Of a stretch of DNA of 47,710 bases, positions 1-8,211 are shown piece after piece (within the stretch, counting starts at the first letter, position 1; every line of letters begins with the position of its first letter). Location: assembly GCA_902579215.1 (NCBI GenBank), contig CACHGH010000007.1:1-47710 (forward strand). Reading direction: 5' to 3'. This stretch comes from an uncultured Pelagibacteraceae bacterium. Its GTDB lineage: Bacteria > Pseudomonadota > Alphaproteobacteria > Pelagibacterales > Pelagibacteraceae. The notes under the pieces are model-generated. The model worked only from the letters and a program-made list of their open reading frames with translations, was not told the DNA's origin and made no database searches. The position numbers and the translations under genes were made by a program.

Positions 1-41
1 GTTGAAACAAGGATGAATGCAGCGATAAATAGTTTTTTCAT
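1..41 (-). CDS. Truncated start of an exported protein
   Basis: Only the first 13 codons are in the window. On the minus strand an ATG at 41 follows a purine-rich ribosome site (AGAGGG) at good spacing and reads MKKLFIAAFILVS, a lysine-rich n-region plus hydrophobic core typical of a Sec signal peptide. It is probably a periplasmic or solute-binding protein. It is downstream of, and in the same orientation as, the 5003-116 gene set, so a binding protein for that set is possible, but this is a guess. Confidence 0.5.
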   Translation of the reverse strand, partial: MKKLFIAAFILVS

Positions 42-115
42 TTTTCCCTCTTTAATTGTTAACAATTTATAAAAAATAAATTAAATCCTATTGGTAAATT
101 TTTTCAATAAGTAAA

Positions 116-973
116 TTATCTTACTTTTTGAAGGAAAAAGACTGAAGATATTACAATTATACCACCTGTGACCATTATGAGCGTTGGGATTTCACCAAAT
201 ATTAAAAAACTTAATAACATTCCAAAAACAGGAAACAAGGCATAAAAAGGAAGGACCTGTCCCACAGGATAAAATTTATAAAGATAGAACATTGACATGT
301 GACCGAACAAAGAACAAAGGATTCCTGCATGCAAAACCATAAACCAAGCTTCAAGATTTAAATTTTTGAGATGAGAAACTGTATTTCCTTCAAAAAATAT
401 AGATGCAATTAACAAAATAAAAAAGGCAAAGAATCCCATTGAAGCACTTGTAAATTTAACGTCTAACTCTTTAAGATATCTTGAAAAAACTTGTGCAGAC
501 GCATAAAACAAAGCCATCCCACATATCAATAAAAATCCTAAAATCTCATCTGCAATTTTTGGATCAAATCCTATAAATACAATCCCTAGAAATGATGTAA
601 TTATTAAAATCCATTTTTTATAACTTATTGTTTCTCCAATGAATATTGAGCTTAAAATAATTGCAAGTGGAATTGATAATTGAGCACCTATAACAAGTGG
701 CGATATAATGCTAGATGCTTCTACTGATAAATATAAAAACAAATTTACACCTACTCCCATACACAATGAAAAGGCGATTAAAGGTAATAGATATTTTTTT
801 TTAGGAATGTAAATTTTACAAAAAGGAAACAAACACAAAAACACAATACCCATCCTCATTGCTCCAAACAAAATTGGAGGCACAGAAGCATTAATACCTA
901 GTTTTCCTGTAGGGTATGCACTTCCCAACAAGAACATTACAAACAAAATTAATAAGGTATGATTTTTAGTCAA
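116..973 (-). CDS. EamA/DMT-family transporter
   Basis: 285-aa polytopic inner-membrane protein with about ten hydrophobic segments and the two-fold EamA repeat. The first repeat starts with FLLGSAYPTGKLG near residue 15 and the second around residue 145. Family members move amino acids and other small metabolites, in or out. The start is a TTG at 973, four bases after the stop of the upstream aldehyde dehydrogenase, so it is almost certainly the last gene of the same operon (luciferase-like monooxygenase, AA_synth protein, hydrolase, ALDH). It may carry that pathway's substrate or a product. The substrate cannot be read from sequence. A second EamA gene lies at 40753. Confidence 0.85.
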   Translation of the reverse strand: MTKNHTLLILFVMFLLGSAYPTGKLGINASVPPILFGAMRMGIVFLCLFPFCKIYIPKKKYLLPLIAFSLCMGVGVNLFLYLSVEASSIISPLVIGAQLSIPLAIILSSIFIGETISYKKWILIITSFLGIVFIGFDPKIADEILGFLLICGMALFYASAQVFSRYLKELDVKFTSASMGFFAFFILLIASIFFEGNTVSHLKNLNLEAWFMVLHAGILCSLFGHMSMFYLYKFYPVGQVLPFYALFPVFGMLLSFLIFGEIPTLIMVTGGIIVISSVFFLQKVR

Positions 974-977
974 TTAT

Positions 978-2459
978 TTATCCCATAGTGAACGGGTCAT
1001 CCATAGGCTTATCGGATGTATTAAACCAAGTAGTTTTAATTCTTGTATAGTCCTTAATGGACTCAATCCCAGCTTCTTTTCCATATCCACTATCTTTCAT
1101 ACCTCCAAATGGAGCCGAAGGAGAAATCAATCGGTAAGTATTAACAAATGTAATCCCAGCTCGAATTGCATTTGAAACTCTTAAACCTCTATTTATATCT
1201 TTTGTGTATATACCAGAAGATAATCCATACTGGTTGTCATTCATCTTATTTATTACTTCTTCTTCATTATTAAATTTCATGACAGAAAGCACAGGTCCAA
1301 ATAACTCATTTTCTGCTGTTGGCAAACTGTGATTTTCACATTCAATTACTGTGGGTGGAAAATAATAACCTTTGTTTGACATGCTATGTCTTTTGCCTCC
1401 ACATTTAAGTTTTCCACCTTGATCTAAAGTAAGTTTAATATTCTTTTCAATAATTTCTAATTGCTTTAAGCTGCTCAGGGGACCCATTTGAGTCTCAGCC
1501 TCCATCGGAGGACCTAATTTAATTTTATTTGCTCTATTAACAATTTTCTCTAAAAATTTATCATAAATAGTATTTTGTATATAAAGTCTTGAGCCTGCTA
1601 TACAACTTTGCCCACTTGCTCCAAAAATTCCTGCAGTAATTCCATTTAAAGCATTTTCCTGGTCAGCATCTTCAAAAACTGCAACTGGACTTTTACCACC
1701 AAGTTCTAAACTAACCTGGGACAAGTTGTTTGCAGAGTTTTTTATTATATGTCTAGCTGTTTCAGGCCCACCTGTAAAAGCAACTCTTTCAACTAAATTA
1801 TGTGAGGTTAAAGCTTTTCCACAAGGTTCACCAAAACCTGAAATAATATTTACAACTCCTTTTGGAATTCCAGTTTTTTCAATTAATTTAGCAAACTCAA
1901 ATAATGTTGCTGGGGCTAATTCAGATGATTTAATTACCACAGTATTTCCCATGGCAAGAGCTGGTGCTAACTTTACAGCCGTTAATAACATTTGGGAATT
2001 CCAGGGAATAATTGCTGCTACAACTCCAATAGGAACTCTAGTAGTAATTACTTGCATATTAGGTTTATCTATTGGAAGAACCGTTCCCTCAACCTTATCT
2101 GCCAAACCAGCATAATAATCGTAATACTCCGCTATATAATTTGCTTGAGTTTTTGTTTCTTTGTATAATTTTCCTGTATCTATTGTTTCAATTTTTCCAA
2201 GTAATTCTGAATTATTCCTTAACTCATTTGCAATTGCTTTTAAATATTTAGCTCTTTCTTTTGGAAATAAACTAGACCATTTTCCCTCAAAAGCTTTTTG
2301 TGCTGCTTTTACCGCTTTATCAACATCTTTTGTACTGGCCTCGGGAACCTCTGCCCATGGCTCATTATTTTCAGGGTTTAATGTTTTGAAAGTTTTTTTA
2401 GTATCTGAGTCTAACCACTCTCCATCAATAAACATTTGGTATTTTTTAAGCTTCATCAT
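978..2459 (-). CDS. NAD(P)-dependent aldehyde dehydrogenase
   Basis: 493-aa ALDH-superfamily enzyme that oxidises an aldehyde to a carboxylate. The family catalytic set is present: oxyanion Asn154 (PWNSQ), the FTGGPETA nucleotide-binding turn near 229, general base Glu252 (LELGGK) and nucleophile Cys286 (GQSC). I chose the ATG at 2459 (tandem ATGATG overlapping the last codons of the upstream hydrolase gene) over a TTG at 2474; it gives the usual MMKLKKYQMFIDGEW-type N-terminus. The overlap implies translational coupling. In this context (flavin monooxygenase, hydrolase) it may oxidise a ring-opened semialdehyde or lactol, like TgnD of trigonelline breakdown. Betaine-aldehyde-type substrates are the alternative. 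Confidence 0.88.
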   Translation of the reverse strand: MMKLKKYQMFIDGEWLDSDTKKTFKTLNPENNEPWAEVPEASTKDVDKAVKAAQKAFEGKWSSLFPKERAKYLKAIANELRNNSELLGKIETIDTGKLYKETKTQANYIAEYYDYYAGLADKVEGTVLPIDKPNMQVITTRVPIGVVAAIIPWNSQMLLTAVKLAPALAMGNTVVIKSSELAPATLFEFAKLIEKTGIPKGVVNIISGFGEPCGKALTSHNLVERVAFTGGPETARHIIKNSANNLSQVSLELGGKSPVAVFEDADQENALNGITAGIFGASGQSCIAGSRLYIQNTIYDKFLEKIVNRANKIKLGPPMEAETQMGPLSSLKQLEIIEKNIKLTLDQGGKLKCGGKRHSMSNKGYYFPPTVIECENHSLPTAENELFGPVLSVMKFNNEEEVINKMNDNQYGLSSGIYTKDINRGLRVSNAIRAGITFVNTYRLISPSAPFGGMKDSGYGKEAGIESIKDYTRIKTTWFNTSDKPMDDPFTMG

Positions 2460-3243
2460 AATTTCTATCAACAAACGACTCTACAGCTTTATTAAAATCC
2501 TCAGAACATTCTATATTACAAAGATGTTTTCCATTTTTAATTTCATAATATGTTGAATTTCTAATTTTTTCAGATAATTTTTTTGACATTTCAGCTGTTG
2601 ATCCTACGTCATTCTGACCAGTAGTTACAAGTGTATTTATATTGATATTGCTCAACATTTGATCGTCATCTTCATAGTCAACAAACAGTTTATATGCTTT
2701 CAGTAAATTAGTATGGTCGTTTTCATCTAACATAGAATATATTTGGTCGTACATCTCTTTTTTTTCTTTAATATAATTTTCTGTAAACCATCTTCTAATA
2801 GCCCTATCTTTTGAAATTGGTCTGTTGGTCTTTAATAATTCAAATCTATTCTGTATAACTCTTTTCTGTTCTTCTGATCTTTTATATATTGAAGCATGTA
2901 TTATTAAAGAACTAAGCATATCCCCATGAGAAGCTGCAAAGTGTCTAGCTATAAGCGCTCCTAAAGAGAAACCTATTAAATGAACTTTTTTAATTTCTAA
3001 TTCTTTAAGTAAATTTAAAAGTTGTTTTGTAAAATCATCAAAATTTAATTGTTGTTTTTGTAAGGGTGTTTTTCCATGACCAAGTATATCATAGGTCAAA
3101 ATATTGTGTTTTTTAAAAAATTCAATTTGTGGCTTCCAAATCTCCTTCGTTAAACCAACACCATGGATAAATACAATTGGGCTTGAATTGTTTTCTTTTT
3201 TAAAGAAATAATCAGTTTTATATTTTTCAGATGTGCATGGCAT
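2446..3243 (-). CDS. Alpha/beta-hydrolase fold enzyme
   Basis: 265-aa single-domain alpha/beta hydrolase. HGVG at 27-30 is the oxyanion loop, GFSLG at 91-95 is the nucleophile elbow with Ser93, an Asp lies near 213 (GQNDVGS) and the catalytic His near 240 (NGKHLC). There is no signal peptide, so it is cytoplasmic. The ATG at 3243 has an AAGAGAG ribosome site. It overlaps the downstream ALDH by 14 bases and follows the AA_synth gene by 9 bases. Alongside a luciferase-like monooxygenase and an ALDH, it could hydrolyse an amide or enamide formed after ring cleavage (TgnE-like); this is inferred from context only. Confidence 0.85.
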   Translation of the reverse strand: MPCTSEKYKTDYFFKKENNSSPIVFIHGVGLTKEIWKPQIEFFKKHNILTYDILGHGKTPLQKQQLNFDDFTKQLLNLLKELEIKKVHLIGFSLGALIARHFAASHGDMLSSLIIHASIYKRSEEQKRVIQNRFELLKTNRPISKDRAIRRWFTENYIKEKKEMYDQIYSMLDENDHTNLLKAYKLFVDYEDDDQMLSNININTLVTTGQNDVGSTAEMSKKLSEKIRNSTYYEIKNGKHLCNIECSEDFNKAVESFVDRNYDEA

Positions 3244-3252
3244 AGATCTCTC

Positions 3253-3837
3253 TTAAGATTTAATACCCATCTCTTTCATATCTTGATATCTATCACCTGT
3301 TCTAGCATGAGCCCTTCCAGTTGTAGCTCCCCCTATAGCAATAACAATTTCATTTTCATTTGGGGCATCATGAATCGTAAATTCGTGCGTTAGATAATAA
3401 GGTCTTAGACCTGCATCAGTTTTATGCATCATTGGGATAGAAATTTTAGAACCAGCTGGACCTCTTGTGTTAGTAAAACTTAAGTAAGAAGTTCCACCTA
3501 CTGCTTCTCTAAATTTATTACCAAATCTTAAAGTGTGAATAAATGCAGAAGCGTGTTCTATCTCTCCATTTAAACCAACCATAGCAGCTTTACCGTAAGC
3601 AAGTATTTTATCACCAGACCCAATTTCTTTTATAAGTTCAGGAACTAGTATGTCACCAACTTTTGGAGCAAGTTCTAATATTTCTGGCTTTAAATCTTCA
3701 ACAAATTTTTTATCAGACCATGGATTATGAATTACAGCGGCTACAGAAACTAATAAAACAGGTTCTTTAGCTTTTTTTCCACCCTCTATAAAAGTTTTAT
3801 CAACAAATTTTACAAATTTTCTTAACTTTAAATCCAT
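3253..3837 (-). CDS. AA_synth (DUF1185) family protein
   Basis: 194-aa protein with the hallmarks of the PF06684 'amino acid synthesis' family: ILAYGKAAMVG, GEIEHASAFIHTLRFG, the conserved GG(T/V)SYL stretch near 115, HEFTIHDAP and a C-terminal AIGGATTGRAHARTGDR. The family's reaction is not established in my knowledge, despite the name; members often sit beside luciferase-like monooxygenases. Its ATG overlaps the stop of the monooxygenase gene by one base (TAATG), so the two are translated together. No membrane segment or signal peptide is seen. The context suggests a step just before or after ring oxidation of a nitrogen heterocycle. Confidence 0.8.
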   Translation of the reverse strand: MDLKLRKFVKFVDKTFIEGGKKAKEPVLLVSVAAVIHNPWSDKKFVEDLKPEILELAPKVGDILVPELIKEIGSGDKILAYGKAAMVGLNGEIEHASAFIHTLRFGNKFREAVGGTSYLSFTNTRGPAGSKISIPMMHKTDAGLRPYYLTHEFTIHDAPNENEIVIAIGGATTGRAHARTGDRYQDMKEMGIKS

Positions 3838-5003
3838 TAGCTAGCTTTTTGGATATTTGACTTATCAACATTTATTTTTGGAATTACTTCATCGTTAAAC
3901 AATTTAATACTTCTCATACAAGCCTCATGATCAATTCCAGGAAAGTTAGACCAAACTTGTAAATTTTGTAAATTTAATTCTGATTGAAGTTCTTTTATTT
4001 TGTTTACAACATAATCAGGAGTTCCAAAAAGTAAATTTCTTTTGTGTAAAAAATCGTAATTAAGAAGATCTAATTTATTTTTTGTTTCTGGCAATTCTTC
4101 ACCTGGGTCCATATGATTTCCTAATCCTCTCCAATGACATACCCATCTCATATAATTTATAATATGTTCACCCGCGAGTTTTTCAGCTTCCTCCATTGTT
4201 TCAGCAACAAACATATCTCTAACCAAACTAACTCCTTCACCCAATGGAACTTCTCTATTTTCAGCTTTAGATTTTGCTTCTTTATAAATTTCAAAACGTT
4301 TTTTTAGAGCTTTAACTGTAGGAATCCACATAATTGTATTAATTCCATTAGTAGCAGCCCATTGTATAGATCTTTCTCCATCAACAACTTGCCAAATAGG
4401 TGGGTGAGGTTTTTGATATGGCTTAGGAACAACACTAATTTTTTTTATTTCATTAGTTTTTAAATCTACAAATTTATCACTTGGAGGACTCATGTCATGC
4501 TGCCAAATAAAATTTGGCGTTGGATAAGTATAAAACTCTCCCTTATGCTCAAAAAAATCTTCAGTCCAAGATTTTTTTATTATTTTAAGAGTTTCTTCAA
4601 ATAATCTAAAATTTTTTCCTTGATCTTTAAGATCAGCTTCTTTGTTCATATTAATTGCTTCTCGACCATATATGCCTCGACCAATTCCAAAGTTTATTCG
4701 ACCTTTAGACATTTGATCAAGCATTGCTACGTCCTCAGCAATTCGGATTGGGTTATGAAATGTAATCACACTACATGCCTGGCCTATTCTTATATTTTTT
4801 GTTGTAGCCGCAGCATCTGCAGACATTAATAATGGATTAGGGCAACTTTCCATACCTTCATGGTTAAAGTGATGCTCAGTATACCAAATAGAATCCCAAT
4901 TATTTTCATCACAATATTTTGTTATTTCTCTAGCCTCTTCGAGTATCTGTGTATATGGCTTTTTATTCCAGTTCGTAGTATTGCAAAAATATCCCAATTT
5001 CAT
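3837..5003 (-). CDS. Luciferase-like (LLM class) flavin monooxygenase
   Basis: 388-aa bacterial-luciferase-fold oxygenase using reduced flavin and O2. It shows the N-terminal YFCNTTNW strand, WYTEHHF near 60, the RIGQACSVITFHNPIR strand near 90, a DQMSKGRINFGIGRG flavin/phosphate loop near 125, and VVPKPYQKPHPPIW near 210. An AAGGAGC ribosome site precedes the ATG at 5003. It heads a five-gene unit ending at 116. Such enzymes are two-component and need a flavin reductase, and none is encoded in the window. With ALDH and hydrolase partners it resembles TgnA-type ring-cleaving oxygenases of N-methylpyridinium betaines; the substrate is unproven. Confidence 0.85.
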   Translation of the reverse strand: MKLGYFCNTTNWNKKPYTQILEEAREITKYCDENNWDSIWYTEHHFNHEGMESCPNPLLMSADAAATTKNIRIGQACSVITFHNPIRIAEDVAMLDQMSKGRINFGIGRGIYGREAINMNKEADLKDQGKNFRLFEETLKIIKKSWTEDFFEHKGEFYTYPTPNFIWQHDMSPPSDKFVDLKTNEIKKISVVPKPYQKPHPPIWQVVDGERSIQWAATNGINTIMWIPTVKALKKRFEIYKEAKSKAENREVPLGEGVSLVRDMFVAETMEEAEKLAGEHIINYMRWVCHWRGLGNHMDPGEELPETKNKLDLLNYDFLHKRNLLFGTPDYVVNKIKELQSELNLQNLQVWSNFPGIDHEACMRSIKLFNDEVIPKINVDKSNIQKAS

Positions 5004-5102
5004 TTATGCTCCTTCTTATAAATATTTAAAAGGACCTATCCCACTTTCGTATTGGAAATAACGACGAGTTATGTATCGCTTTATTAATCGATAGTATTAT
5101 TG
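5004..5102. other. Intergenic gap before the monooxygenase operon
   Basis: 99 bases between the oxygenase gene at 5103 and the monooxygenase gene. It holds weak dyads (ATAAC-N5-GTTAT near 5058; TATCG 5074-5078 with CGATA 5089-5093) and the AAGGAGC ribosome site of the monooxygenase. A promoter for the 5003-116 unit is likely here, since this is the largest gap on this strand, but I could not identify clear -35/-10 boxes. Confidence 0.35.
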
Positions 5103-6071
5103 TTATCTTTGATATTCAATAAATTTTTTTAAAGATTGATTGAGGAATTTTTCATAAATTAAACCATCATTTTTTGAATTTGAACCATTTAAAAATGATT
5201 TGCTCATCTTAAAATCATAGGAAGGCTCAAAAAAGAAAGGTATAGACATTCTTTTTTTTTTATTCCAAAGAACTCTATGGTTTGTAGCTTTGAATTTACC
5301 TTTAGTTAAAAACTCTAATGCTCGACCTGTATTTACAACTAATGCTTTTTTATTAAATGGAACATTATACCATTTTTTATTTTTCCTATTTTGTACTTGC
5401 AAACCTCCTTTTTTATCCTGATAAAGAATTGTAAATATACCACTGTCAACATGTGTTTCACATCCAAGTGCTACTCCGTCTTGTTTTGAAACCTCAACTG
5501 GTCTTGTTTGATTAGGATAGTAGTTAAATCTTAAAGTGCTTAGCGTTTTTAATCTTTTGAATACTTCTTTAGAGGTAGCAATATCTTTATTGTATAATTT
5601 AATTACACTTTTAAAAAGAGACTCTCCCAAATTAAAAATATGATCAAAATAATCTGATAAAATTTTAATAGATTTTTTATTTATAGATTTATTAAGACTT
5701 AAATGCTCTATATATTGATTTTTAATCTTATTTGCATAATTTTTTGTAATTTTTAAATCTCCAATATCTAAGCCTTCTTTTCCATTAACGTCACTTGGAA
5801 AATATCCTCTATAAATATTTGTATTTTTAATATTCCATTTTTTAGGGGAAAGTTTTTTTTTATTTTTTTCAGTTGAGTTAAAAAACTTATTACCAACATT
5901 ACAAACATTTTTAATTTTTTTTTGGCTTATCCCGTGTCCAGTAATTTGAAAAAAACCAATATCAACACAGGCTTTTTTAATTTTTTTTATTGTTTTAAGC
6001 GATTTTGGATTTTCAAAACCATTTTTTAATATCGAAGAAATATTAATAGTAGGAATCAAATTTTTTGTCAT
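5103..6071 (-). CDS. Isopenicillin-N-synthase-like Fe(II)/2-oxoglutarate dioxygenase
   Basis: 322-aa protein with the DIOX_N domain (residues 5-115, including GFFQITGHGI) and the 2OG-Fe(II) oxygenase core. Iron ligands are His207 and Asp209 (THVDSG) and His265 (TNHRVLW); Arg274/Ser276 (RMSIPFFFEP) would bind the 2-oxoglutarate carboxylate. It should hydroxylate or oxidatively cleave a small metabolite. An AGGAGAG ribosome site precedes the ATG. It lies 20 bases after an amidinotransferase gene and is probably cotranscribed, so a guanidino compound is an attractive substrate: ethylene-forming-enzyme-like and homoarginine-hydroxylase-like oxygenases belong to this superfamily. It is lysine-rich and fairly divergent; the exact substrate is unknown. 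Confidence 0.82.
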   Translation of the reverse strand: MTKNLIPTINISSILKNGFENPKSLKTIKKIKKACVDIGFFQITGHGISQKKIKNVCNVGNKFFNSTEKNKKKLSPKKWNIKNTNIYRGYFPSDVNGKEGLDIGDLKITKNYANKIKNQYIEHLSLNKSINKKSIKILSDYFDHIFNLGESLFKSVIKLYNKDIATSKEVFKRLKTLSTLRFNYYPNQTRPVEVSKQDGVALGCETHVDSGIFTILYQDKKGGLQVQNRKNKKWYNVPFNKKALVVNTGRALEFLTKGKFKATNHRVLWNKKKRMSIPFFFEPSYDFKMSKSFLNGSNSKNDGLIYEKFLNQSLKKFIEYQR

Positions 6072-6091
6072 TTATCTTAGAGCTCTCCTAG

Positions 6092-7201
6092 CTATTGTTT
6101 GGGAAAATAGTCTTGCAATTTTCCCTCTCTATAAACATCTGTTGTGCTGCAATGTAAACTTCCACCAAAGCCATAAGCTTCTCTAAAATCTACTGGCAAA
6201 ACTTCCATACCCAGTTTGTCAAGTTGTTCAGCTTGATAAACTTCACTTTTTTCTACACATACTGTTTTTGGATCTAAAACCAAAATATTCATTGATAACC
6301 ATATTGAATAGTAAGTTAGAGGTGGAGGGGAGTTGTGTGCTGGTTGCGCTGCTTCAATAATTTCCCAACCGTTATCCTCAAAAAGTTTTCTTTGTTCTTT
6401 AGGAAGTTTTCTTACAGGGTTATTTAATATTAAACCAGGTCTGATGGGAGTAAAAGTTGCATCTATATGAATAGGGTAAGGATCGCCTGGAAAATTTACA
6501 GTATGAATACGATGATCAGTAAAATGTCTTTTTAGCCAGTCAATACCTTTTAAATTTGTTGTAAAACCATGTTGAACAATTAAATCTTTGCCAAACCTTA
6601 ATATGTCTGCTGCATCGAAAAGAGGCTCTTCTTCAGTTGTTACAAAATATTTTTTTTCAGCCCATTCCAATCTTTGCTCAATGCTTACTTCATCAGACAA
6701 ATAATTTTTATGATAATCTTTATCTGTCAACCTAGGTTTAGGAGCTGACTCGTGCTTCATACCTGGATCTTCCATAAAGTATTTTTGTATCAATGGTCTA
6801 TAAGCTAAATATTCAAACCATCGACATCTAAAGCTCATAGTTGCTTCTAACATTTCTTTTCCAACAGTGATAATTACATCTCTTGATGGCATACAGCCAA
6901 ACATATGTTCAGCTTTCCAGTCGGGAGTTGCAATTTTTTCATCAAATTTTAAAGGAGTTGGTCTATCAACTCTAATTCCTCTACCTTCCAATGTTTTTAC
7001 AAATTTATCTAAAAGTTCGTTTGCTTTATCTATAGAATCTTGAGTTCTTCTTCCGTGTTTTCCTTTCATGACAGAGTCTGGAGGAATTTTTACATCTACA
7101 GCAGGTTCAGGCGCGGGTATACAACAATTATCTGCTCTACCAACAATAACATGTTTCAAGGGATCCCATTCATTCCAACTATTAACTATAGTTTTCTTCA
7201 T
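6092..7201 (-). CDS. Arginine:glycine amidinotransferase-like enzyme (copy 1)
   Basis: 369-aa amidinotransferase closely patterned on animal AGAT. It has FDAADILRFGKD (Asp199), PIHIDATF (His245) and a C-terminal FGGSLHCSTTDV in which Cys351 is the expected nucleophile. The family transfers the amidino group of arginine to an amine such as glycine, giving guanidinoacetate and ornithine. It is cytoplasmic. It starts 9 bases after the thioesterase gene and is followed by a 2OG oxygenase. A near-duplicate (copy 2) is encoded at 41675-42790 on the other strand; the two differ mainly on the surface and next to the catalytic Cys (HCST here, HCCT there), suggesting different acceptors. The acceptor amine is not certain. 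Confidence 0.88.
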   Translation of the reverse strand: MKKTIVNSWNEWDPLKHVIVGRADNCCIPAPEPAVDVKIPPDSVMKGKHGRRTQDSIDKANELLDKFVKTLEGRGIRVDRPTPLKFDEKIATPDWKAEHMFGCMPSRDVIITVGKEMLEATMSFRCRWFEYLAYRPLIQKYFMEDPGMKHESAPKPRLTDKDYHKNYLSDEVSIEQRLEWAEKKYFVTTEEEPLFDAADILRFGKDLIVQHGFTTNLKGIDWLKRHFTDHRIHTVNFPGDPYPIHIDATFTPIRPGLILNNPVRKLPKEQRKLFEDNGWEIIEAAQPAHNSPPPLTYYSIWLSMNILVLDPKTVCVEKSEVYQAEQLDKLGMEVLPVDFREAYGFGGSLHCSTTDVYREGKLQDYFPKQ

Positions 7202-7210
7202 ATGACTAAA

Positions 7211-7678
7211 CTATTTTTTGAGCTTTCCTGTTATTAAAAGATTATTTGTAACAAATTTTGTTTTATTTTGATTTATAAAATCATCCATTATTTTTAATTT
7301 TTCTTGTTCAAATTCAGTAACTTTTCTTTTGTTTAAATCTATATATAGAGCAAGCATTTCAATTGTTGCAGATAACATTTTTGTTTTTTTTTCATGCATT
7401 TCAAGTCTAAAATGTAATCTTTTTTTGTCATGATCAAAAAATGTTAAAACTATTTCGACCTCATCGCCTTGTTTTACCTCATTATTATACGTAGTATGAG
7501 TTTCGACTACCATTGTACTTTTTTTTGTAGTTTTAGCTGAGTGTTCGCCCATTTTAAATTTTTCGAGCATAACCTCCCAGCATTTATCAAAGATCAAAAC
7601 ATAATAAGCCATGTTTAGATGCTCATTATAATCCGTCCATTCTTTTTTGATTATTTGATTTGTAACATGCACTGTCAT
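7211..7678 (-). CDS. Hot-dog thioesterase, betainyl-CoA thioesterase-like
   Basis: 155-aa single hot-dog domain. The N-terminal EWTDYNEHLN (Asp16) is the 4HBT-type catalytic motif. VETHTTYNNEVKQGD, then DHDKKRLHF, then a late SATIEMLALYIDL strand match, from memory, the thioesterase domain that is free (CdhB) or fused to L-carnitine dehydrogenase in other proteobacteria. There it releases glycine betaine from betainyl-CoA. The BKACE gene at 9361 would make that CoA ester, which supports the call. It is the first gene of the 7678-5103 unit and is divergent from pseudoazurin. A generic acyl-CoA thioesterase is the alternative. Confidence 0.75.
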   Translation of the reverse strand: MTVHVTNQIIKKEWTDYNEHLNMAYYVLIFDKCWEVMLEKFKMGEHSAKTTKKSTMVVETHTTYNNEVKQGDEVEIVLTFFDHDKKRLHFRLEMHEKKTKMLSATIEMLALYIDLNKRKVTEFEQEKLKIMDDFINQNKTKFVTNNLLITGKLKK

Positions 7679-7693
7679 TTCATATTTTGTGTG

Positions 7694-7746
7694 TCAACTT
7701 GTAACACCTTGTTAAGTTGATTTAATCCTTTCCGTACCTATATACT
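7694..7746 (+). promoter_or_regulatory. Promoter and palindrome between thioesterase and pseudoazurin
   Basis: TTGATT (7717-7722), an 18-base spacer and TATACT (7741-7746) form a good sigma-70-type promoter for pseudoazurin. An imperfect dyad, TCAACTT (7694-7700) with AAGTTGA (7714-7720), overlaps the -35 box and contains an inner AACA/TGTT pair. It looks like a repressor or activator site able to act on both divergent genes. The regulator is unknown. Confidence 0.5.
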
Positions 7747-7776
7747 TATCATGAATTATACTAACAAGCACATAAT

Positions 7777-8211
7777 ATGAAACTGTTTAAAAAGTTAATA
7801 ATTTTATCAACATTTTTATTAGTTTCGTCCCACGGTTTTGCCGCAGATGTAACTGTCGAAATGCTAAATAAATTAGATAATGAAAGCATGGTTTATTCCA
7901 AGAAAATTGTAAAAATTAACACAGGCGATACAGTTTTTTGGAAAGCTACAGACAAAGGACACAATGTAGAATTTATAAAAAATGGTGTTCCAGAAGGTGT
8001 TGATAAGTTTAAAAGTAAGTTTAATAAAGACGCAGAATACAAGTTTACTGTACCAGGTATTTACGCCTATTGGTGCACACCCCACAAAACAATGGGAATG
8101 ATTGGTTTTGTTGTTGTAGGGGACGATAAGTCAAATATAGAAGCTATAAAAGCAATTAGGTTTTCTGGAAAATCTAAAAAAATTGCACCAGATTTAATTA
8201 ATCAACTTTAA
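7777..8211 (+). CDS. Pseudoazurin (type I blue copper protein)
   Basis: 144-aa periplasmic electron carrier. A signal peptide (about residues 1-22, ending HGFA) precedes a cupredoxin domain with type I copper ligands His62 (KGHNVEF), Cys100, His103 (YWCTPHKTMGM) and Met108; the C-x2-H-x4-M spacing is that of pseudoazurins. It shuttles electrons between membrane respiratory complexes and periplasmic reductases or oxidases. It has its own promoter and overlaps the convergent ProV-like gene by 4 bases. Linkage to osmolyte catabolism is unexplained; it may simply be a housekeeping copper carrier replacing cytochrome c. Confidence 0.9.
   Translation: MKLFKKLIILSTFLLVSSHGFAADVTVEMLNKLDNESMVYSKKIVKINTGDTVFWKATDKGHNVEFIKNGVPEGVDKFKSKFNKDAEYKFTVPGIYAYWCTPHKTMGMIGFVVVGDDKSNIEAIKAIRFSGKSKKIAPDLINQL

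Noticed and set aside
1726-2115. A 129-aa plus-strand reading frame inside the aldehyde dehydrogenase gene
   Set aside because: It is antisense to conserved ALDH motifs, has no family features and no separate ribosome site; a shadow of codon usage.
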